Shown here: piece after piece, positions 40,505 through 47,631 of the stretch | Numbering within the stretch: position 1 is the stretch's first letter | How the letters are laid out: the number at the start of each line of letters is the position of its first letter | Assembly: GCF_026015885.1 (NCBI RefSeq) | Contig: NZ_JAPDUG010000002.1 | Span: 310,001 to 374,000, forward strand | Length of the DNA: 64,000 nt | Reading direction: 5' to 3' | Source: Halocynthiibacter sp. SDUM655004 | GTDB lineage: Bacteria; Pseudomonadota; Alphaproteobacteria; Rhodobacterales; Rhodobacteraceae | Position numbers and translations under genes: made by a program | Notes under the pieces: model-generated | Databases searched by the model: none | The model's input: only the letters and a program-made list of their open reading frames with translations | What the model was told of the DNA's origin: nothing

Positions 40505-40863
40505 TGGCCCTCTCCTTCCAAGCTTCCAATTACCTCGATTGAAGAGGTAATCGGGCCCAACTCGTCCTCAAGGTCCGCTGCGGGAAAAGCAACCTGATCG
40601 ATCTTGCCAAACTGCGTAGGCAAGAACGGAAGCAGACCGAGGCTATCAAAGTTGATCTCGGCCAATTCACGAAGGCGCTCTGGGCGGTTCAAATAGGCCC
40701 ATTCCGCTTCAAGCATGCCAAGACGCTCGCGCTTTACGCCAATCTCGGATTGAAGGTGCGCGATCTCTTTCAACACATCCTGCGTTTTGTAATTCTCGTT
40801 GTAGGCCCAGAATGCGACCGTCAGGACAAGAAACATTGATGAAATATACAAAAAAGTACGCAT
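40501..40863 (-). CDS. ftsL: Cell division protein FtsL
   Basis: A small bitopic membrane protein of 120 aa at the conserved position between rsmH and ftsI. One membrane segment (about residues 3-20) is followed by a periplasmic coiled coil (LKEIAHLQSEIGVKRERLGMLEAEWAYLNRPERL region), the layout of alphaproteobacterial FtsL, which pairs with FtsB and activates FtsWI. Sequence conservation of FtsL is low, so position and topology carry the call. Its ATG shares one base with the rsmH stop (TAATG). Confidence 0.88.
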   Translation of the reverse strand: MRTFLYISSMFLVLTVAFWAYNENYKTQDVLKEIAHLQSEIGVKRERLGMLEAEWAYLNRPERLRELAEINFDSLGLLPFLPTQFGKIDQVAFPAADLEDELGPITSSIEVIGSLEGEGQ

Positions 40864-41855
40864 TACTTCCGTACTCCGGTTACAAGTTTTGGTAATCCCA
40901 GCCCGCTTCGGCCCGCACCACTCGCGGGAGCTTCGGTTCGGGTTGCGACGCGCAAAATAGCGCTTCGGGATCGTGGGTTTTCAGCCAGTTCTTCGCTGTC
41001 TGGGCCAATGCCCTTGCGCGGCGTGAGCTTGAAGGCCGGCTCGATAATCTCGGTGGTCGGCGCGTAACGGTTGCCCTGCCCGCCTGTGCTTGATCTCGCT
41101 TGAAGGAATTTCTTGACGATACGATCTTCAAGCGAATGGAAGCTCACCACGGCAAGCTTGCCGCCGGGCTTTAAGGCGCGCTCTGCGGCTTCAAGCCCTT
41201 CGATCAATTGGCCAAATTCATCATTCACCGCAATCCGAAGCGCTTGAAAGCTGCGTGTCGCGGGGTGGCTTTGGCCCGGTTTTCCTTTGCCCAGCGTCTT
41301 TTCGATTAGATCGGCAAGCGCGAGCGTGGTTGTGAATGGCTCTGTAGTGCGTGCAGCAACAATGGCTTTAGCAATGCGGCGGCTTGCACGCTCCTCTCCA
41401 TACTGAAACAAAATATCGGCAAGCTCGGCTTCGGAGGCACTGTTCACCAGATCCGCTGCAGAAGGGCCGGCCTGACTCATCCGCATATCAAGTGGTCCGT
41501 CCTTCATAAACGAAAAGCCACGATCTGGCTGGTCAAGCTGCATAGAACTCACACCAAGGTCGAGCACGACCCCATCAAGCTCCGTTGCTACCTCATCCAG
41601 ATTGGAAAACGTGTTCTGAACCAGCTTGAGTCGCGCGCCGTAGTCATCCGCCCAGACAGCCGCCATATCAAAGACCGCTGGATCACGATCAACACCATAA
41701 ACGACCTCGGCTCCGGCCTCCAAAAGCGCGCGCGTATAACCGCCCGCGCCAAATGTACCGTCGAGCCATTCACCGGTAATCGGCGCAACGGCCTTCAGCA
41801 AGGGACGCAGAAGAACAGGAATGTGTGGTTTCTTGGGGGCCGTGGCAGCGGACAT
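40863..41855 (-). CDS. rsmH: 16S rRNA (cytosine(1402)-N(4))-methyltransferase RsmH
   Basis: RsmH (formerly MraW) methylates N4 of C1402 in the decoding centre of 16S rRNA using S-adenosylmethionine. The start IPVLLRPLL, the SAM-binding [15 protein letters not shown] and the [21 protein letters not shown] region are diagnostic, with [15 protein letters not shown] near the C-terminus. The length of 330 aa is normal. It starts 4 bases after the mraZ stop. Confidence 0.97.
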   Translation of the reverse strand: MSAATAPKKPHIPVLLRPLLKAVAPITGEWLDGTFGAGGYTRALLEAGAEVVYGVDRDPAVFDMAAVWADDYGARLKLVQNTFSNLDEVATELDGVVLDLGVSSMQLDQPDRGFSFMKDGPLDMRMSQAGPSAADLVNSASEAELADILFQYGEERASRRIAKAIVAARTTEPFTTTLALADLIEKTLGKGKPGQSHPATRSFQALRIAVNDEFGQLIEGLEAAERALKPGGKLAVVSFHSLEDRIVKKFLQARSSTGGQGNRYAPTTEIIEPAFKLTPRKGIGPDSEELAENPRSRSAILRVATRTEAPASGAGRSGLGLPKLVTGVRK

Positions 41856-41859
41856 AAGC

Positions 41860-42360
41860 TTAGTCCTCGCCTATGCCGTCGAGGTAGATGCTTGGATCAG
41901 CATCAGGGTCGAAGTCCTCGTCTCCCTCAAGGCCTTCATCCACCATGATTTCATAGGTTTCAGGAGACCAGATTTCAAATGTGTCGCCGTTACCGACGAA
42001 ATACGCTTCACCCTGAAGCCCGATCTTTTTACGAAGTTTAGCGGGCAATACGAGGCGGCCAGTTTCATCAACCGAAGTCGGGAAGGCCTGCGCACTATAA
42101 AGACGCTGCAGCGCTTGGCGCCGCTTGGAGCCACGTGGAAGTTTCGCGATTTGCGCGTCAACTTCTTCGATGGCTTCTTGAGTAAAACATTCGAGCTGCT
42201 GGCGGCGGTAATCACCATAGACAATCACAACGCGTGGCGCCTGACCTGCCTGCCAATCCGGATCACCAGCTTCTAGAACACGACGAAACAGAGCGGGGAT
42301 AGAGACCCTGCCCTTGGCATCCACCTTGTGGACGCTTTCGCCTCGGAACGTTCTAGCCAC
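41860..42360 (-). CDS. mraZ: Transcriptional regulator MraZ
   Basis: MraZ is an AbrB-like DNA-binding protein that in E. coli represses its own dcw operon by binding TGGGN repeats. Two SpoVT/AbrB-type halves are visible: [16 protein letters not shown] near the N-terminus and [18 protein letters not shown] in the second half. The start is a GTG at 42360 preceded by GAGGAG; an in-frame upstream extension of 55 residues lies within the leader RNA and is rejected. The resulting 166 aa fits the family. It opens the dcw block and follows an extended leader that resembles UpsM. Confidence 0.94.
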   Translation of the reverse strand: MARTFRGESVHKVDAKGRVSIPALFRRVLEAGDPDWQAGQAPRVVIVYGDYRRQQLECFTQEAIEEVDAQIAKLPRGSKRRQALQRLYSAQAFPTSVDETGRLVLPAKLRKKIGLQGEAYFVGNGDTFEIWSPETYEIMVDEGLEGDEDFDPDADPSIYLDGIGED

Positions 42361-42404
42361 TGTCGCCGTAGCTCCTCTAACCTGCGGGCTTATTGGCCCG
42401 AAAT

Positions 42405-42625
42405 GGAAACGGCGGATCGAGCTAGCTGCCACTACTCGATCCGCCGCCCTCGTCCCGTTTCCGGGAAAGTCCAGCTGCACGCGCCACCTGGGGGGATGTC
42501 TGCTCGCTCGCGCGCCGGATCTCAAATTTGACGAATTACGGGTGCCTGTATGAACCTGACTTTTGGGTTTTATTCGGAGTTCTTAATCTGCTCCTGATCC
42601 CGTACTCATCTTATGCATTAGGGAT
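42405..42625 (-). ncRNA. UpsM-like leader sRNA of the dcw cluster (approximate ends)
   Basis: In Rhodobacter sphaeroides and relatives the mraZ leader is unusually long (268 nt) and holds a Rho-independent terminator that yields the sRNA UpsM. The same design is visible here. A 627-base gap precedes mraZ; within it, on the minus strand, GGCGGATCGAG and CTCGATCCGCC (42411-42421 and 42435-42445) form a perfect 11-bp stem with a 13-base loop, flanked by a GGAAACGG/CCGTTTCC outer pairing and followed by GTTTCCATTT. The transcript start is inferred near the TGGGN repeats at 42620-42644, about 260 bases before the mraZ start. Sequence identity to UpsM was not tested. Confidence 0.6.
42406..42445 (-). 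terminator. Leader hairpin upstream of mraZ, probable UpsM terminator
   Basis: An 11-bp perfect stem (42411-42421 with 42435-42445) lies about 50 bases before the mraZ GTG on the minus strand and is followed by a moderately T-rich GTTTCCATTTC. Termination here would release a leader RNA of about 200 nt; read-through gives the dcw mRNA. Confidence 0.6.
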
Positions 42626-42665
42626 GGCATGGGAATGCATGGGCAATCAAGTGTTTTTTATGGGA
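42620..42665. promoter_or_regulatory. mraZ: MraZ-box-like repeats, group A
   Basis: Three pentamers stand at exact 10-bp steps: AGGGA at 42620, TGGGA at 42630 and TGGGC at 42640, with a further TGGGA at 42661. This matches the TGGGN-N5 direct repeats bound by E. coli MraZ at the dcw promoter. The position, about 260-285 bases before the mraZ start, coincides with the expected promoter of the long leader. Confidence 0.6.
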
Positions 42666-42802
42666 AATCATTAAACCCGCAACAACAGCGCCGTGAACAA
42701 AACAAGACCAAATATCCAACCCCTCACCGAAAAACGGCTCAAGTAGTGCAATACTCGAAAAACAACACTAAATATTGTGCCTTCGAATTGCTGGAAATTT
42801 TT

Positions 42803-42817
42803 TCCCACAATTTCCCA
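42803..42817 (-). promoter_or_regulatory. MraZ-box-like repeats, group B
   Basis: On the minus strand two TGGGA pentamers are separated by 5 bases (TCCCA at 42803-42807 and 42813-42817 on the plus strand). They share the MraZ-box geometry of group A and lie farther upstream of the leader. Confidence 0.4.
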
Positions 42818-42913
42818 TAATAACCAATACCTGAGGTGAAAACGCACCAATAATCACCAGTTTCTGCTCATGTGTTGGCAATATTCGCCCAAATTTGGCG
42901 AGTGATTCGGAAT

Positions 42914-42941
42914 AGAAAAGGCCTCGCCAAACGGCAAGGCC
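42914..42941 (-). terminator. Rho-independent terminator after the Mrp/ApbC gene
   Basis: On the minus strand GGCCTTGCC and GGCGAGGCC form a 9-bp stem with one mismatch around GTTT and are followed by TTTTC. It closes the leftward Mrp gene, so the dcw leader has its own promoter. Confidence 0.75.
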
Positions 42942-42986
42942 CGAGATATTCCCACGATTTCCCGTAGTCGATAGAAGCGCCCGTGT

Positions 42987-44081
42987 TTAGGCCATTCCGC
43001 CATCCACCAATCGCTTAGCAAGAACTGCGTAGGCTTCTGCAGCAGGACTATTACCTGCGGCGATCGGTGTACCGCTATCACCGGCCACGCGAACATCAAG
43101 TTCCAGAGGAAGCGCACCAAGGAATGGCACATCAAGCTTCTTCGCCTCTTCAGCGACACCGCCATGACCGAACAAATGCGCCTCATGCCCGCAGTTGGGG
43201 CAATGATATGTGCTCATGTTCTCGATCAGCCCGAGAACAGGCGTTTTGAGTTGCGAGAACATATTGAGCGCTTTCTTGGCATCCAGCATCGCCACATCCT
43301 GAGGCGTAGACACAACGATTGCGCCGGTCAGCTCTGATTTCTGGCAGAGCGTAAGCTGCACATCCCCCGTTCCGGGCGGAAGGTCGACAAGAAGAATATC
43401 AAGCTCGCCCCACTGCACCTGCCCCAACATCTGCTGCAACGCACCCATAAGCATCGGGCCGCGCCACACCACCGCTTTATCTGGATCAACCATCAAACCA
43501 ATCGACATCATAGTGACGCCGTGCGCTTGTAGCGGAATAATCGTTTTGCCGTCCGGCGACGACGGACGCTTGGAAACACCCATCATGCGCGGCTGGCTCG
43601 GCCCATATATATCTGCATCAAGTAGGCCAACTTTTCGCCCCTGCTTGGCGAGTGCAACGGCGAGGTTACTTGAGACAGTAGACTTACCAACGCCGCCCTT
43701 ACCCGAGCCGATGGCAATAATCCGCGCGACACCCGATGGCTTCATCGGTGCGGCTTGCGGCTTTGGATGGCCGCCAATTTTAAGACTAGGTGCAGGGCCA
43801 TCAGAAGGTGCAGCAGGCTTCTGCGGCGCCTTTGGACCATGTGCGGTCAGAACCGCAGAGACAGAAGTCACACCCGGCAATGACTTTACAGCGACCTCGG
43901 CTGCATCGCGAACGCCAGCCAGCATTCGCGCCTCATCAGCGGACGTGGTTTCGATGACAAACTGGACCGCCCCATCCTTCACCATGATCGCGCGAACCAA
44001 ATCGCGCGCGCCCAATGTGCTTCCGTCCGGCGTAGTGATTCCCGCCAGAACCTCTTGGACAGCCTCTTTTGTAACAGCCAT
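42987..44081 (-). CDS. apbC: Mrp/ApbC (NBP35) iron-sulfur cluster carrier ATPase
   Basis: Proteins of this family are P-loop ATPases that bind and transfer Fe-S clusters in the cytoplasm. An N-terminal FeS_assembly_P (DUF59-type) domain (about 1-75) is joined by a Pro/Ala-rich linker to the Mrp domain with the deviant Walker A GKGGVGKST at 127-135 and the cluster-binding CPNC pair in ENMSTYHCPNCG. The start MAVTKEAV follows AAAGGAC; a longer in-frame extension upstream is unlikely. Divergent from the DUF1127 gene. Confidence 0.93.
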   Translation of the reverse strand: MAVTKEAVQEVLAGITTPDGSTLGARDLVRAIMVKDGAVQFVIETTSADEARMLAGVRDAAEVAVKSLPGVTSVSAVLTAHGPKAPQKPAAPSDGPAPSLKIGGHPKPQAAPMKPSGVARIIAIGSGKGGVGKSTVSSNLAVALAKQGRKVGLLDADIYGPSQPRMMGVSKRPSSPDGKTIIPLQAHGVTMMSIGLMVDPDKAVVWRGPMLMGALQQMLGQVQWGELDILLVDLPPGTGDVQLTLCQKSELTGAIVVSTPQDVAMLDAKKALNMFSQLKTPVLGLIENMSTYHCPNCGHEAHLFGHGGVAEEAKKLDVPFLGALPLELDVRVAGDSGTPIAAGNSPAAEAYAVLAKRLVDGGMA

Positions 44082-44215
44082 GTAACATGTCCTTTTGTTA
44101 AATTCCGCTTCTCTAAATCCTCCTCTTGCGCGCCAGACACAAGGGGGTGCGTTAATTCGCCCTTTAAAATAAAGATTTTCGAGCCACGGCAAAATTACCT
44201 TAGGTCAGCCTTACT

Positions 44216-44232
44216 TATGCATTTTCTGCATA
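44216..44232. promoter_or_regulatory. Inverted repeat TATGCA-N5-TGCATA upstream of the DUF1127 gene
   Basis: A perfect 6-bp inverted repeat lies 103 bp before the DUF1127 start, in the region shared with the divergent Mrp gene. It may be an operator; no known family site matches it with certainty, and no clear stress-sigma promoter could be assigned. Confidence 0.25.
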
Positions 44233-44334
44233 GCGGCATTGACGATGAGCGGGATTGTGCATTCGCAGCAAACCCTTATTTTGATCGTTGTTAGCGCAAT
44301 CCGGCGCAGACAAAACTTCAAATGGAGCAAGCCA

Positions 44335-44550
44335 ATGGCATTTGCAACAGACATCCGCGCCGCAGAAGCTGGCATCCAAGTTCGCATCACAGCAGCTTAC
44401 AAAGCGCTGGTTGAGAAATTCGCGCAGTACAAAACGTACCGCAACACATTGAATGAGCTCGAGGCTCTTTCTGCCCGTGAACTGGCAGACCTCGGCCTGA
44501 ACCGTTCGATGATCAAACGCGTTGCCCTCGAAGCGGCATACGGCGCCTAA
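44335..44550 (+). CDS. DUF1127 protein, CcaF1-like
   Basis: A 71-residue protein whose C-terminal half is the DUF1127 helix motif (YRNTLNELEALSARELADLGLNRSMI), with a basic, helical profile. In R. sphaeroides the DUF1127 protein CcaF1 is an RNA-binding protein co-transcribed with CcsR sRNAs that carry CCUCCUCCC loops, and it acts in their maturation and in RNA turnover. Here the same order is present: seven hairpins with that motif begin 12 bases after the stop codon. The start follows TGGAGCA; an upstream in-frame extension was not accepted because it lies in the promoter region. Confidence 0.88.
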   Translation: MAFATDIRAAEAGIQVRITAAYKALVEKFAQYKTYRNTLNELEALSARELADLGLNRSMIKRVALEAAYGA

Positions 44551-44561
44551 GAATTCTTAAT

Positions 44562-44588
44562 CGGACCCTCTCCTCCTCCCTGGGTCTG
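44562..44588 (+). ncRNA. Cuckoo/CcsR-type hairpin 1 (CUCCUCCC loop)
   Basis: CGGACCC pairs with GGGTCTG (one G-U) around the 13-base loop TCTCCTCCTCCCT. The loop contains the anti-Shine-Dalgarno-like CCUCCUCCC. It is the first of seven such hairpins downstream of the DUF1127 gene. Confidence 0.85.
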
Positions 44589-44596
44589 ACGAAAGA

Positions 44597-44630
44597 GCGG
44601 TGATTTCTACCTCCTCCCAGAGGTCACCGC
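44597..44630 (+). ncRNA. Cuckoo/CcsR-type hairpin 2
   Basis: GCGGTGATTTCT pairs with AGAGGTCACCGC over 12 bp (two wobble pairs) around the 10-base loop ACCTCCTCCC. It has a longer stem and shorter loop than hairpins 1 and 3-6, like hairpin 7. Confidence 0.85.
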
Positions 44631-44636
44631 ACATAT

Positions 44637-44673
44637 AGCGAATGGCCTTCTCCTCCTCCCTAGGCCGGACGCT
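44637..44673 (+). ncRNA. Cuckoo/CcsR-type hairpin 3
   Basis: GGCCT pairs with AGGCC around TCTCCTCCTCCCT; after a small purine internal loop an outer AGCG/CGCT stem closes the structure. Confidence 0.85.
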
Positions 44674-44676
44674 CAA

Positions 44677-44714
44677 GACCGGAAAACACTCTCCTCCTCC
44701 CTGTGTTTACGGTC
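44677..44714 (+). ncRNA. Cuckoo/CcsR-type hairpin 4
   Basis: AAACAC pairs with GTGTTT around TCTCCTCCTCCCT; an outer GACCG/CGGTC stem follows after a small purine internal loop. The stem sequence differs completely from the other hairpins while the loop is identical. Confidence 0.85.
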
Positions 44715-44743
44715 GTAATACCGGAGCCTAGCTCCAACATATT

Positions 44744-44778
44744 CGAAGGATCTCTCTCCTCCTCCCTGAGATCCGGCG
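44744..44778 (+). ncRNA. Cuckoo/CcsR-type hairpin 5
   Basis: GGATCTC pairs with GAGATCC (7 bp) around TCTCCTCCTCCCT. Between hairpins 4 and 5 lies a small unrelated hairpin (GGAGC/GCTCC, 44723-44735). Confidence 0.85.
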
Positions 44779-44787
44779 AACGCGAAA

Positions 44788-44812
44788 AGCCTCTCTCCTC
44801 CTCCCTGAGGCT
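44788..44812 (+). ncRNA. Cuckoo/CcsR-type hairpin 6
   Basis: AGCCTC pairs with GAGGCT around TCTCCTCCTCCCT; GCG/CGC pairs are possible outside a purine internal loop. Confidence 0.85.
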
Positions 44813-44828
44813 GGACGCAACAAAAAGA

Positions 44829-44867
44829 CGGTGATGCCCACCTCCTCCCGGGCATCACCGTTTTTTT
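44829..44867 (+). terminator. Cuckoo/CcsR-type hairpin 7, also the operon terminator
   Basis: CGGTGATGCCC pairs with GGGCATCACCG over 11 bp around the loop ACCTCCTCCC and is followed directly by seven T residues. It is both the last CCUCCUCCC hairpin and a strong Rho-independent terminator for the DUF1127-sRNA transcript. Confidence 0.9.
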
Positions 44868-44907
44868 CTTTTTCAGAGGTTGGATTTCTCTCGCAAGACT
44901 TGGCCGC

Positions 44908-47346
44908 CTAAAACGGCACGTCATCCGCCTTGTCAGCAGGAACGACAAACTTTGCCACAACTTTTTTGTCACCGGCTTTGTCGAATGAAATGCCAAGCTT
45001 GTCGCCTTCGATCTCTACAACTGTTCCATAGCCGAACTTCTGATGAAAAATCCGGTCCTCAATCGTAAAGGAACTCACCGCAGTTGCGTCGATTGTGATG
45101 TTGCGGCTTTCGCGTGGCTGGCTAATAGGGCGCTCGTTTGCGCGTTGCTGCATGCGTCTCCAGCCGGGGGAGTTGTAAACATCTGCTTTGGTCGCGCGTT
45201 GCTCCATCGCCGCTGGTGTTGCTGCGGCACCGAAACCTCCGCCGTATAGCCCTGGCGGCGTTAGTAAATCCACATGATCTTCGGGCAATTCGTCAATAAA
45301 CCTACTTGGCAAAGACGTTTGCCATTGGCCGAACACAAAGCGATTGGCAGCAAAGGTTATCGTACAAAGGCGCTCTGCCCGCGTGATCCCCACATAGGCA
45401 AGGCGGCGCTCCTCTTCCAAACCTTTCAAGCCACTTTCATCCATTGAACGCTGACTCGGGAAAAGACCGTCCTCCCACCCAGGAAGAAACACATTCGGAA
45501 ACTCCAAGCCCTTTGCCGCATGGAGGGTCATGATCGTGACCTTCTCCTCAGCTTCTTCGCTCTCATTATCCATAATAAGCGCGACGTGTTCGAGGAACCC
45601 TTGCAAATTCTCGAAATCATTTAGGGCCTTGACCAATTCTTTGAGGTTCTCAAGCCGCCCCGGCGCTTCGGGCGTTTTTTCATTCTTCCAGAAACCGGTA
45701 TAGCCGCTTTCATCCAAAATCATCTCGGCAAGTTCAATGTGAGAAGTCCGTGAAGTTTCAGGAATTTCTTGAACTACCTCTTCCTCAATCACATCGTCAC
45801 TGACTTCAAACAGGTCAACCACTCGGCGGCGTCCGCTCGCAAGCTCGGACCACCTGTCGATATTCTCAATCAGCTGCGCAAGTTCCTTGCCGCCCTTGCC
45901 ACCAATACCTTTCGTCTCGATCAATATGCGTGCGCCTTCGAGCATTGAGACGCCGTGATCACGCCCCGCAGCGTGCATCTTCTGTATTGCAACCTTTCCA
46001 AGACCGCGTTTAGGCGTGTTTACGATACGCTCGAACGCCAAATCATCATCCGGACTCACCACAATGCGGAAATAGGACATCGCATCCCGAATCTCGAGGC
46101 GCTCATAGAACCGAGGCCCGCCAATCACACGATACGGCAAACCAATGGTAAGAAATCGTTCTTCAAATGCCCGCATTTGGTGGCTTGCACGCACGAGAAT
46201 CGCAATATCCTCTAGGCTTTCGCCCGACTCTCCGTGCCGTCCGCGCTGAAGGTTTTCAATCTCTTCGCTGATCCAGCGCGCTTCCGCTTCGCCATCCCAG
46301 TGACCGATAAGGCGAACCTTCTCGCCGTCAGTTCGTTCTGTCCAAAGCTCTTTGCCCAATCGGCCCTTGTTGCCCGATATCACGCCCGATGCAGCAGCAA
46401 GGATATGCGGCGTGGAGCGATAGTTTTGCTCGAGGCGAACAACAAATGCTCCGGGAAAGTCCTTTTCGAACCGCAGGATATTTCCGACCTCGGCACCACG
46501 CCAGCCATAGATCGACTGATCGTCATCCCCCACGCAACAGATGTTTTTATGCCCGCCCGCGAGCAACCGCAGCCAAAGATATTGCGCGACGTTGGTATCC
46601 TGATACTCGTCCACAAGGATATATTTAAACGACTGTTGATATAGCTCCAAAACATCAGGGTGTTTCTGAAAAATCGTGACCATATGCAAAAGCAAATCGC
46701 CAAAATCACAAGCGTTTAACGTTTTCAAGCGCTCTTGATACTGGGCATAAAGCTCGATGCCCTTGTGATCAAAAGCACCGGCTTCTGCCGAGGGCACAGT
46801 TTCCGGAAGCCACGCACGGTTCTTCCAGCTGTCTATGATGTGAGAAAGCTGTCGCGCGGGCCAGCGTTTTTCATCGATATTCGCCGCCGAAAGCAACTGT
46901 TTAAGAAGGCGGATTTGGTCGTCCGTATCTAGAATCGTGAAGTTACTTTTGAGGCCAACCAGTTCCGCGTGACGGCGAAGGAGCTTTACGCAAATCGCAT
47001 GAAATGTTCCGAGCCACTGCATACCAACGCCACTACCATCCAGCATCACCTCGATCCGGTTCTTCATTTCTCGCGCGGCCTTATTTGTAAAAGTCACTGC
47101 AAGAATATCGCGCGGCGCGGCCCGCCCCGTATTTACGAGATGCACGACGCGGCTGGTTAGCGCCTTGGTTTTACCTGTTCCGGCCCCTGCAAGCATAAGG
47201 ACCGGACCGTCCAGATGCTCGACTGCTTGCCGCTGCGCAGGGTTCAAACCATCAAGATAAGCCACCTGTGGCTTTGGCATAGCGCGCTGCGAAAGGGGGA
47301 CGCGCGACGGGGCGTCTAGAGGCTCGTTATCGTCAAATGTGCTCAT
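44908..47346 (-). CDS. uvrD: UvrD/PcrA-type ATP-dependent DNA helicase (SF1)
   Basis: An SF1A 3'-5' DNA helicase that acts in nucleotide excision and mismatch repair and clears replication or transcription blocks. Walker A GAGTGKT is at residues 54-60, motif II is DEYQD with the CCVGDDDQSIYGWRGA motif III after it, and LMTLHAAKGLEF-type motif V and VGITRAERL motif VI follow. At 812 aa it has the length of UvrD/PcrA, with a C-terminal tudor-like segment after a variable linker. A LexA box lies 41 bp upstream, so SOS induction is likely. Divergent from pyc. Confidence 0.93.
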   Translation of the reverse strand: MSTFDDNEPLDAPSRVPLSQRAMPKPQVAYLDGLNPAQRQAVEHLDGPVLMLAGAGTGKTKALTSRVVHLVNTGRAAPRDILAVTFTNKAAREMKNRIEVMLDGSGVGMQWLGTFHAICVKLLRRHAELVGLKSNFTILDTDDQIRLLKQLLSAANIDEKRWPARQLSHIIDSWKNRAWLPETVPSAEAGAFDHKGIELYAQYQERLKTLNACDFGDLLLHMVTIFQKHPDVLELYQQSFKYILVDEYQDTNVAQYLWLRLLAGGHKNICCVGDDDQSIYGWRGAEVGNILRFEKDFPGAFVVRLEQNYRSTPHILAAASGVISGNKGRLGKELWTERTDGEKVRLIGHWDGEAEARWISEEIENLQRGRHGESGESLEDIAILVRASHQMRAFEERFLTIGLPYRVIGGPRFYERLEIRDAMSYFRIVVSPDDDLAFERIVNTPKRGLGKVAIQKMHAAGRDHGVSMLEGARILIETKGIGGKGGKELAQLIENIDRWSELASGRRRVVDLFEVSDDVIEEEVVQEIPETSRTSHIELAEMILDESGYTGFWKNEKTPEAPGRLENLKELVKALNDFENLQGFLEHVALIMDNESEEAEEKVTIMTLHAAKGLEFPNVFLPGWEDGLFPSQRSMDESGLKGLEEERRLAYVGITRAERLCTITFAANRFVFGQWQTSLPSRFIDELPEDHVDLLTPPGLYGGGFGAAATPAAMEQRATKADVYNSPGWRRMQQRANERPISQPRESRNITIDATAVSSFTIEDRIFHQKFGYGTVVEIEGDKLGISFDKAGDKKVVAKFVVPADKADDVPF

Positions 47347-47386
47347 ACCGGCAATCTACCCAACTCCTTATCAGAGGGAAAGAGGT

Positions 47387-47401
47387 GTTCATAAAATGTT
47401 C
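47387..47401. promoter_or_regulatory. LexA (SOS) box GTTC-N7-GTTC
   Basis: GTTCATAAAATGTTC fits the alphaproteobacterial LexA site GTTC-N7-GTTC exactly. It is 41 bp upstream of the uvrD-type helicase start, on the side expected for its promoter. Confidence 0.7.
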
Positions 47402-47433
47402 TGCAACAATCAGGCAAAACTTCGGAACAATTA

Positions 47434-47450
47434 GGTCATTAATTGTGACC
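47434..47450. promoter_or_regulatory. Inverted repeat GGTCA-N7-TGACC in the uvrD-pyc intergenic region
   Basis: A perfect 5-bp inverted repeat with partial extension (TT.GGTCA and TGACC.AA) lies 182 bp before the pyc start and 88 bp before the helicase start. It could be an operator for pyc; no regulator can be assigned. Confidence 0.3.
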
Positions 47451-47631
47451 CAATTTGCCAATTCCGCCCACCAAAGCCGGATACCCACCTCAATCCAGCT
47501 AACAAAAATTGACCGCCGCAGCAATAAATAGACAGTTTTGCTGACCTAAATTCTTGCTGCAATTGCGAAGAAACCTTTACGAATGCAAGATTTCCTCATA
47601 AAAGATGCCCCAGAGCTATCGGGGAAACCAT

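Noticed and set aside
42361-42525. N-terminal extension of mraZ by 55 residues
   Set aside because: The extension lies across the leader hairpin, has no similarity to MraZ, and the GTG at 42360 has a good ribosome site.
44562-44860. CRISPR array or minisatellite made of the repeated CTCCTCC units
   Set aside because: The spacing is irregular, the repeated unit is only the loop, and each unit is flanked by its own complementary arms; this is a series of RNA hairpins.
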